DNA from: Phycisphaerae bacterium SM23_33
GTDB lineage: Bacteria > Planctomycetota > Phycisphaerae > SM23-33
Reading direction: 5' to 3'
Length of the DNA: 6,754 nt
Assembly (NCBI GenBank): GCA_001303665.1
Contig: LJUF01000193.1
Location: 1 to 6,754 of the forward strand
This document shows, in pieces, positions 1 to 4,765 of this stretch. Each line of letters begins with the position of its first letter. Position 1 is the stretch's first letter. Made by a program: the position numbers and the translations under genes. Below the pieces are notes generated by a model. That model did not search any database. It was not told the origin of the DNA and worked only from the letters and a program-made list of their open reading frames with translations.

Positions 1-289
1 TCTGAACCTCGATCTGGGCGTCGAACAGAAGGGCCTTGTAATGCAGCGACCAGACGTTGTAGTCCAGCCCGTCCACGAAGCCGTTCTGGGTGAAATCGCC
101 GTCGCCCCAGTCGCCGGGCTGGTCGTAGTGGAGCGACCAGACGTTGTAATCCAGGCCGTCCACTACGCCGTCGCCGTTGGCGTCGCCCAGCAGAGCGGTC
201 CCGGCCCCGGCATCCAGCAGCAGGCGGGGCTCCAAGTGCTCCAATTTCGGGATCGCCACAGGGCCGGCCGACAAACGTCTCCGATGCAT
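1..289 (-). CDS. LEPR-XLL / dockerin-repeat protein, N-terminal part (runs off left edge)
   Basis: Reading leftward from ATG at 289-287, the frame stays open for 96 codons to the window edge, so the C-terminus is missing. Residues 17-27 (EHLEPRLLLDA) match the LEPR-XLL motif found near the N-terminus of many planctomycete exported or surface proteins. Two dockerin-type calcium loops follow: DANGDGVVDGLD at residues 36-47 (ligand positions D36, N38, D40, D44, D47) and a second at 65-76 (D65, T67, N69, D73, D76). Each leads into the same helix, GLDYNVWSLHY. The pair is spaced 29 residues apart, as in type I dockerin repeats. An AAAGGAG ribosome site lies 6 bases upstream of the ATG (296-302). 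Dockerins bind cohesins in clostridial cellulosomes, but planctomycete dockerin-like repeats are common without any known cohesin, so a cell-surface structural role is only inferred. What lies downstream (catalytic domain, beta-helix or nothing) is unknown. Confidence 0.85.
   Translation of the reverse strand, partial: MHRRRLSAGPVAIPKLEHLEPRLLLDAGAGTALLGDANGDGVVDGLDYNVWSLHYDQPGDWGDGDFTQNGFVDGLDYNVWSLHYKALLFDAQIEVQ
38..163 (-). repeat. Internal tandem repeat encoding the two dockerin helices
   Basis: Plus-strand bases 38-76 and 125-163 match at 35 of 39 positions and lie 87 bases (29 codons) apart. They encode VDGLDYNVWSLHY twice. Such high nucleotide identity in a divergent repeat family suggests a fairly recent duplication or gene conversion within the gene. 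Confidence 0.8.
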
Positions 290-589
290 GGCCCACTCCT
301 TTGCGCCCCCGTCGCCTCCTTTAGGAAGTCGCTCGCCCCGGCGGCCCTGGCCAGATGGGCCGCCGACGTACCCATCGAACCCTCTATTTTAACGCATGCC
401 GGCGGCCTGCCCACTGGGAATTCGGCCTGGCCGGCAGCGAAAAAAGCGGCTCCGGAATCCTCTGCACTGGTCGCCCGCCGCGGCCAAATCGTAAACTTCT
501 TTTGGTCGCTCTTTGCCCCCGAACGGCGGCGGCCCAACGGACGGCCGTTCAGCCCGGCCGCATCCGGGGCTGGCAATCGTTCGGGGGAT

Positions 590-787
590 CCGACGGGCCG
601 GGTGATTCGTTCGGCCCAGCCCGTCCTTGAGCGCGGCTTCCCCGGAAGCCTGGCGCAGCGGACGGGGGGCCGTCGCCGTGACAGGGTCATCCCAGACCAG
701 TCGTCGTCCTGCGCCTGATAACGTGGTTGAAGGACTTGCGGGCGGGCCGAAACTCCTCCGGTTTCGGTGCCGCCCGCCTTTTTCTTT
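590..787 (+). ncRNA. Candidate structured non-coding RNA ending at a strong terminator
   Basis: Four stems lie in a row on the plus strand. GACGGGC (592-598) pairs with GCCCGTC (619-625). GGCTTC (635-640) pairs with GAAGCC (645-650) around a four-base loop. GACGG (661-665) pairs with CCGTC (670-674). The last is the terminator stem at 738-777. No convincing reading frame ends at the terminator, so something non-coding may be transcribed here. No match to 6S, SRP RNA, tmRNA, RNase P or tRNA could be recognised. The 5' end is a guess and no clear promoter was found. GC-rich DNA forms stems by chance, so confidence is low. Confidence 0.25.
738..787 (+). terminator. Rho-independent terminator with no obvious upstream gene
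   Basis: GCGGGCGG (738-745) pairs with CCGCCCGC (770-777), and CCGAAAC (747-753) pairs with GTTTCGG (761-767). This gives 15 base pairs with a tiny internal loop and a 7-base apical loop (754-760). It is followed at once by CTTTTTCTTT (778-787). The T-run is on the plus-strand side only, so it ends rightward transcription. The dockerin gene points the other way, so the transcript it serves is unidentified. Confidence 0.85.
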
Positions 788-955
788 CCTGCCTGCGCGC
801 CCGGGTCGCCCACCTCACCCCCACGGTCGCGCCCGCATTGAGCCCCCGGCAGCCCCGGGTGCCAGCCTCTTGCGAGGCGGCCGACGGGCAAGCAACTTGA
901 ATACCTCCCACTACCTATTGTGATGCCGTGCCAGTGACCTTCCCAATATTTAGTA

Positions 956-984
956 TTGCCTACGGCACCTTTTGCGGATAGCCT
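956..984 (+). promoter_or_regulatory. Possible promoter of the nspC-DUF3326 operon
   Basis: Within the least GC-rich part of the upstream gap, TTGCCT (956-961) and TAGCCT (979-984) are separated by 17 bases, weak matches to -35 and -10 boxes. The start site would fall near 991, giving a leader of about 55 bases before the ATG at 1046. The AT-rich stretch at 944-957 just upstream could help opening or activator binding. The match to consensus is poor, so this is tentative. Confidence 0.25.
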
Positions 985-1034
985 CAGGTGCGTTACTTGG
1001 CTGGGTGTCTGGCGGCTGGCTTGTCGCGGCGCCC

Positions 1035-1042
1035 GGAGGAGG
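1035..1042 (+). promoter_or_regulatory. Ribosome binding site fixing the nspC start
   Basis: GGAGGAGG lies 3 to 5 bases before ATG 1046, depending on the register used. It favours this start over an in-frame TTG at 956, which has no such site and would add 30 residues with no family resemblance. Confidence 0.8.
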
Positions 1043-1045
1043 CTG

Positions 1046-2251
1046 ATGGCGCACGTTATCGGACATCAGACGACCGTGTCGCAGGCCGACCGGGTCCGCC
1101 AGATCCTCCAGTGCCGCGAACTGCTGACGCCGGCTTTCATCTACGATGAAGACAAGCTGCTCGATACCGCTCGCTCGGCGCGGCGGGCGGCCGACGCAGC
1201 ATCGGGGCAGTTGCTCTACTCGCTGAAGGCCTGCTCGGTCCGGGGCGTGCTGGAGCAGATCGCCGAGCAGGTCCGCGGGTTCTCGTGCAGCTCGCTGTTT
1301 GAGTCCAGGCTGGCGAGGGAGCTGGCCGGCGACGGCCGCAGCGTGCACTATGCCAGCCCCGGCCTTCGAGCGGACGAACTGGGTGCGCTGGCGGAAGTGT
1401 GCGATTACGTCACGTTCAACTCCCTCGGGCAATGGCGGCGGCTCAAGCCGCAGGCCGCCGAGCGCGTCTCCTGCGGATTGCGGATCAATCCTCAGTTGCC
1501 CTTCATCGAGGACGACCGCTATAACCCCTGCCGCCGGCACTCCAAGCTGGGCGTGCCGCTGGAGCAACTCGTCGCCGCGGTCGAGGCCGAGCCCGCCCTG
1601 CTGGAGGGCCTGCGCGGGCTGCATTTCCACACGAACTGTGACTGCGACAGCTTCGCCCCGCTGCTGAAGACCGTCCGGCACATCGACGAGCACCTGTCGG
1701 GGCTTCTGGGGCGGCTGGAATGGGTGAACCTGGGCGGCGGATACCTGTTCGGCAAGGCCCGCGACCTCGACGCCTTCCACGAGGCCGTGGGCCTGCCGCG
1801 GCGCGAGTACGGCCTGGAAGTCTTCGTCGAGCCGGGCGCGGCCATCGTCCGCGAAGCGGGGTACATCGCCTCCAGCGTGCTGGACATCTTCGACAGCGGC
1901 GGCAAGACCGTCGCCGTCCTGGACACGGCGGTCAACCATATGGCCGAGGTATTTGAATATCAATATCGTCACAGCGTCGCCGGCGATGTGACCGATGGAA
2001 AAGACAGGTACGTTCTGGCGGGCTGTACCTGCCTCGCCGGCGACCTCTTCGGCGAATATGCCTTCCAGGAGCCGCTGGAAGTCGGCGCGCGGGTCGTGTT
2101 CACCGAAGCAGGCGCGTATACTACGGTGAAATGGAACCACTTCAACGGCGTGAACCTGCCTGCGATTTACGCCTTGACCGGGCTCGGGCGGCTGGTGCTG
2201 AAGAAGCGCTTCACCTATCAGGACTTCGCCGCCCGCTGTGGAGCGGATTGA
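1046..2251 (+). CDS. nspC: Carboxynorspermidine decarboxylase-like PLP enzyme (fold type III)
   Basis: This 401-residue protein belongs to the alanine-racemase-fold decarboxylases. Family members remove CO2 from carboxynorspermidine or carboxyspermidine, the last step of the alternative polyamine pathway, in the cytoplasm. The PLP lysine is K61 in YSLKACS. Further markers are HSKLG (165-169), LHFHTNC (192-198), the glycine loop NLGGGY (228-233), the phosphate-binding EPG (262-264), GCTCLAGD (326-333) with C329 at the ornithine-decarboxylase active-site cysteine position, and GAYT (356-359). The run KWNHFNG followed by LPAIY (362-375) resembles NspC rather than LysA or ornithine decarboxylase. 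Family length is usually 365-400. Its stop codon is one base before the next ATG, so it is probably translationally coupled to the DUF3326 gene. The usual partner, carboxynorspermidine synthase, is not in this window, so exact substrate is inferred. A related decarboxylase of different specificity is possible. Confidence 0.85.
   Translation: MAHVIGHQTTVSQADRVRQILQCRELLTPAFIYDEDKLLDTARSARRAADAASGQLLYSLKACSVRGVLEQIAEQVRGFSCSSLFESRLARELAGDGRSVHYASPGLRADELGALAEVCDYVTFNSLGQWRRLKPQAAERVSCGLRINPQLPFIEDDRYNPCRRHSKLGVPLEQLVAAVEAEPALLEGLRGLHFHTNCDCDSFAPLLKTVRHIDEHLSGLLGRLEWVNLGGGYLFGKARDLDAFHEAVGLPRREYGLEVFVEPGAAIVREAGYIASSVLDIFDSGGKTVAVLDTAVNHMAEVFEYQYRHSVAGDVTDGKDRYVLAGCTCLAGDLFGEYAFQEPLEVGARVVFTEAGAYTTVKWNHFNGVNLPAIYALTGLGRLVLKKRFTYQDFAARCGAD
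2240..2243 (+). promoter_or_regulatory. Ribosome binding site of the DUF3326 gene, inside the end of nspC
   Basis: GGAG sits 9 bases before ATG 2253 and within the last codons of the upstream gene. It supports ATG 2253 over the in-frame GTG at 2238, which has no ribosome site upstream and would overlap nspC by 14 bases. The arrangement suits reinitiation by ribosomes that finish nspC. Confidence 0.6.
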
Positions 2252-2252
2252 C

Positions 2253-3620
2253 ATGCTACTGACGGAGCAGGAAATCGAGATTCCGGCGGCCGCCCGCGGC
2301 CGAGGCCTGATCCAGCATTTCGAGCAGTCGGTGCGGAAAACGATTCCCGCCGGCCAGGTGCCCGTCCGCTTCGTGGTCACCCAAAGCGACGCCCGGCGGT
2401 ATCGCTGCGAGCTGGGCGTCCTGGAAGGGCTGGAGGACTTTCCCGACCTCATGCCGGAGTCCATCTTCGCGTTCCGCCCCAGGGCCGTCGTCAACGCCGG
2501 CCGCTTCAACGCCGTCTTCATGGTGCCCACGGGCATCGGCGCGGAGATCGGCGGCCACGCGGGCGACGCCGCCCCGGCCGCGAGGATGCTGGCCTCGATC
2601 TGCGACACCTTCATCACCCACCCCAACGTGGTAAACGCCTCAGACATCAACGAGCTGCCCGAGAACGCCTTGTACGTGGAGGGCAGCGTGGTCACCCGGC
2701 TGCTGATGGGCACGGTCGCCCTCCAGCCGGTGCGGTCCAACCGGGTGATGCTGCTCACGGACGAGCATCCGGACGCGTACATCGCCGGGTCCTGCATCAA
2801 CGCCGCTTCGGCGGCCCGGGCCGCCTTGGGCGCCGACGTGACCCGCGTCGTGAGAATGGACCCGCCCGTCCACATGCGGGCGGAGTATTCCTCATCGGGC
2901 CGCGCCGTCGGGCGCGTCGAGGAGCTCCAGCGGATGTGCCACGTGCTGGCCCGCTACCGCAGCGAGTTCGACGCCGTGGCCCTGGCCACGATCGTCCATA
3001 CCTCCAAAGGCACCCACGAGGAGTACTACAACTCCGGCGGAGAGGTGGTCAACCCCTGGGGCGGCGTGGAGGCCATGCTCACCCACGCCATCTCCATGAT
3101 CTTCAACGTCCCCTCCGCCCATTCGCCCATGATGGAAAGCCTTAAGCTGCTGCACAGCCACTTCGGGGTGGTGGACCCGCGCATGGCCGCCGAGGAGGTG
3201 TCCAAGTGCTTCCTGCACTGCATCCTGAAGGGGCTGCATCGAAGCCCGCGGCTGGTCACCGACGAGGCGGCCTTCGCCCACCCCGGCGTGGTGAGCGCGG
3301 CGGACGTATCCTGCCTGGTGATGCCCGACGGCTGTCTGGGCCTGCCCACCCTGGCGGCCCTGCGGCAGGGCATCCCCGTCATCGCCGTGCGCGAGAACCG
3401 CAACCGCATGAGGAACGATCTGCGGGCTCTGCCCTTCCCGCCCGGCGGGCTGTTCGTGGTGGAAAACTATCTCGAGGCGGCCGGCGTGATGGCGGCCCTG
3501 AAAGCCGGCGTGGCCGTCCCCGCCGTGCGCCGCCCGCTGGAGCCGACCAAGGTCTCCACCGACCGGGCAGAGCAAGCGGCCGGCGCCGAAGCGGCCAAGG
3601 CCGCCGCCCAAGCCGAGTAG
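2253..3620 (+). CDS. DUF3326 family protein
   Basis: This 455-residue soluble protein has no signal peptide or membrane segment. It carries the conserved blocks of DUF3326, a family of unknown function known from cyanobacteria, plants and other bacteria. The blocks are PTGIGAEIGGHAGDA (92-106), FITHPNVVNASDIN (120-133), YVEG (141-144), NPWGGVEAMLTHA (267-279), SAHSP (288-292), DPRMAAEEV (308-316) and LPTLAAL with GIPVIAVREN (364-382). The glycine-rich first block and the later GIPVIAVREN segment suggest an alpha/beta protein that binds a ligand, but no catalytic residue can be assigned. About 85 N-terminal residues precede the first block, and the last 17 residues are Ala-rich low complexity; these make it longer than I would expect for the family. 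It starts one base after nspC stops, so both are surely one transcript. A role in polyamine or amino-acid metabolism is inference from that linkage only. Confidence 0.85.
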   Translation: MLLTEQEIEIPAAARGRGLIQHFEQSVRKTIPAGQVPVRFVVTQSDARRYRCELGVLEGLEDFPDLMPESIFAFRPRAVVNAGRFNAVFMVPTGIGAEIGGHAGDAAPAARMLASICDTFITHPNVVNASDINELPENALYVEGSVVTRLLMGTVALQPVRSNRVMLLTDEHPDAYIAGSCINAASAARAALGADVTRVVRMDPPVHMRAEYSSSGRAVGRVEELQRMCHVLARYRSEFDAVALATIVHTSKGTHEEYYNSGGEVVNPWGGVEAMLTHAISMIFNVPSAHSPMMESLKLLHSHFGVVDPRMAAEEVSKCFLHCILKGLHRSPRLVTDEAAFAHPGVVSAADVSCLVMPDGCLGLPTLAALRQGIPVIAVRENRNRMRNDLRALPFPPGGLFVVENYLEAAGVMAALKAGVAVPAVRRPLEPTKVSTDRAEQAAGAEAAKAAAQAE

Positions 3621-3625
3621 GGCGC

Positions 3626-3676
3626 CCCGGGCCGAATCAAACAATTCCTTCGGCTGCTTTGAGTCTTTGGCCCGGG
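3626..3676 (+). repeat. Long imperfect hairpin after the DUF3326 gene
   Basis: CCCGGGCCGAA (3626-3636) pairs with TTTGGCCCGGG (3666-3676), with one G-T pair. Inside it TCAAA (3637-3641) pairs with TTTGA (3658-3662) after a 3-base bulge, leaving a 16-base loop. A competing stem pairs GCCGAA (3631-3636) with TTCGGC (3649-3654), so the two cannot form together. No T-run follows the long stem. It starts 6 bases after the stop codon and may end or protect the upstream mRNA, while its right arm overlaps the next promoter. Confidence 0.6.
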
Positions 3677-3694
3677 CCGTCGGCCGGATAGAAT
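3667..3694 (+). promoter_or_regulatory. Promoter of the TIM-barrel gene, probably giving a leaderless mRNA
   Basis: TTGGCC (3667-3672), then 16 bases, then TAGAAT (3689-3694), a close match to the -10 consensus in very GC-rich surroundings. Transcription would normally begin 6 or 7 bases after the -10 box, which is at or next to the A of ATG 3701. There is no Shine-Dalgarno sequence before that ATG, as expected for a leaderless message. Confidence 0.55.
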
Positions 3695-3700
3695 CCCGCC

Positions 3701-4579
3701 ATGAACACTCGCCTTGAACCCATGCAGGTCTGCCTGATCCCCGACGAGTACAGCCACGACCCGGCCACCGCCTTCGAGCTTGGCCGGAGCTGGGGCGTCG
3801 AGCACTACGAGATCCGCTACGCCTACCGCTGGCGGGTGCCGGTCTGCCCGGCCTGGGCGGCCGATCGCGTCGCCGCCGCCGTGCGCGATTACGGCGTGAC
3901 GGTCACCGGCATCTCGCCGGGCCTTTTCAAGCCGACCATGCGGACCGACGGCACGCAGCAGCCGCTCTCGACCGACGCGCCCGAGGAAATCCGCCGGCAT
4001 CTGGACGAGCTGCTGCCGCAGTTCCTGGCCTTCGCCGAACGGCTCTCCACCCGCAACGTCACCGTCTTCGCCCTGCCCAGGCCGGCCGACGCCAAGGGCC
4101 ACAAGCCGCCGCGGGTCGTCATCGACTCGCTCGCCGAGGCCGCCGAAAAGGCCCTCGCCGGCGGCTTCACCCTGCTGGTGGAAAACGGCGGCGGCACCTG
4201 GGCCGACACCGCCCAGGCCACCGCGGCCCTGCTGGACGCCGTCGCCTCGCCGGCCCTGCGCCTGACCTGGGACCCCGCCAACGCCGCCTGGGCCGACCCC
4301 GACAGCGACCCCGTCGCCCAGGGCTACCCGCTCCTCCGCCGCCACGTGGCCAACGTCCACGTCAAGGACCTGACAATCACCCAGGGCAAGCCGGCATGGG
4401 CCATGCTCGGCGAGGGGCTCATCAACTGGCCCGAGCAGCTCCGGCGCCTCCGCGCCGACGACTACGCCGGCCCGCTCACCCTGGAGCCCCACTTCCAGTA
4501 CCAGCAGGGCCTGCAAACGAATCTGGTCCAGCGTGTCGAGCAATTCCTCACCCGCCTGCGACGGATCCTCGGCAGGTAG
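3701..4579 (+). CDS. Sugar phosphate isomerase/epimerase (xylose-isomerase-like TIM barrel)
   Basis: The 292-residue product fits the AP endonuclease 2 / xylose-isomerase-like TIM-barrel family, cytoplasmic metal-dependent enzymes that isomerise or epimerise sugars, ketoses or inositols. The four expected metal ligands can be placed on successive strands: E161 in LLVENGGG, D191 in LTWDPANA, H220 in NVHVKD and E262 in LTLEPH. LGEGLINWPEQL (236-247), before the last strand, is the familiar 'G-x-G-x-hydrophobic-x-W/F' segment. The length is normal for the family. ATG 3701 is chosen because a good -10 box ends 6 bases upstream; ATG 3722, in frame, also lacks a ribosome site and is the alternative. 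The substrate cannot be told from sequence. The following genes (exported LamG/DUF1961 protein and polyol-type dehydrogenase) point to carbohydrate catabolism. The gene is about 80 bases beyond the DUF3326 gene and probably has its own promoter. Confidence 0.85.
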   Translation: MNTRLEPMQVCLIPDEYSHDPATAFELGRSWGVEHYEIRYAYRWRVPVCPAWAADRVAAAVRDYGVTVTGISPGLFKPTMRTDGTQQPLSTDAPEEIRRHLDELLPQFLAFAERLSTRNVTVFALPRPADAKGHKPPRVVIDSLAEAAEKALAGGFTLLVENGGGTWADTAQATAALLDAVASPALRLTWDPANAAWADPDSDPVAQGYPLLRRHVANVHVKDLTITQGKPAWAMLGEGLINWPEQLRRLRADDYAGPLTLEPHFQYQQGLQTNLVQRVEQFLTRLRRILGR

Positions 4580-4695
4580 CACTGCTCCTTCTGCCGGCGC
4601 TGGGTTGCCCTGCTCGCGCCGCAGGCCCGACGCAGGCCGTGGTGCCGGCCGGCCGGCGGCTCTCCACTTTTCACGCGACCGCGGCCGTGGTCCGC

Positions 4696-4701
4696 TACAA
4701 T
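4696..4701 (+). promoter_or_regulatory. -10 box of the LamG/DUF1961 gene
   Basis: TACAAT stands out in an otherwise very GC-rich gap, about 70 bases before ATG 4766. The best upstream partner is TTCACG (4670-4675), but its 20-base spacing is too long for a normal sigma-70 promoter, so an activator or a different -35 may be involved. The start site would be near 4708, giving a leader of about 58 bases. Confidence 0.45.
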
Positions 4702-4719
4702 ACCCCTGGCGCATCCGCC

Positions 4720-4741
4720 GGGCGGGCGGACCGGCCCGCCC
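4720..4741 (+). repeat. Perfect GC-rich hairpin in the leader of the LamG/DUF1961 gene
   Basis: GGGCGGGC (4720-4727) pairs exactly with GCCCGCCC (4734-4741) around a 6-base loop. It lies between the TACAAT box and the AAGGAGA ribosome site (4751-4757), ending 9 bases before the latter. No T-run follows, so it is not a standard terminator; it could affect mRNA stability or translation. Confidence 0.6.
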
Positions 4742-4765
4742 CGCATCTCCAAGGAGACCGCCGCC

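Larger units (their letters stand above)
303..1034. other. Intergenic region of about 730 bases with no credible coding gene
   Basis: This gap lies between the divergent dockerin gene and the nspC-like gene. Open frames exist on both strands, but their translations are Arg/Pro/Gly/Ala-rich, have no recognisable domain, and overlap one another, as expected by chance in GC-rich DNA. It does hold several compact inverted repeats (592-598 with 619-625; 635-640 with 645-650; 661-665 with 670-674), a strong plus-strand terminator at 738-787, a small hairpin at 866-879, and a less GC-rich pocket at about 890-985. The motif TAAAAT on the minus strand (386-391) could be a -10 box for the dockerin gene, but no matching -35 was seen. 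Confidence 0.7.

Noticed and set aside
41..718. A 225-codon plus-strand frame ending 20 bases before the strong terminator
   Set aside because: Its first third is antisense to the dockerin repeats and the rest is Arg/Pro/Ala-rich without any recognisable motif or ribosome site. The nearness to the terminator is notable but not enough to call a gene.
163..891. A 242-codon minus-strand frame, which could have been a longer version of the dockerin gene
   Set aside because: It is in a different frame from the LEPR-XLL/dockerin reading and shows no domain; the dockerin gene has its own ATG and strong ribosome site at 296-302.
956..1045. Upstream TTG start extending the nspC-like gene by 30 residues
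   Set aside because: There is no ribosome site, the added residues show no similarity to the family, and a GGAGGAGG site directly serves ATG 1046.
950..2875. A 641-codon open frame on the minus strand
   Set aside because: It is antisense to the nspC-like and DUF3326 genes, has no domain, and is explained by codon bias of those genes.
4644..4657. 14-base self-complementary run (GCCGGCCGGCCGGC) between the TIM-barrel and DUF1961 genes
   Set aside because: It is a simple GC-rich palindrome with no loop, no T-run and no partner element; most likely compositional.
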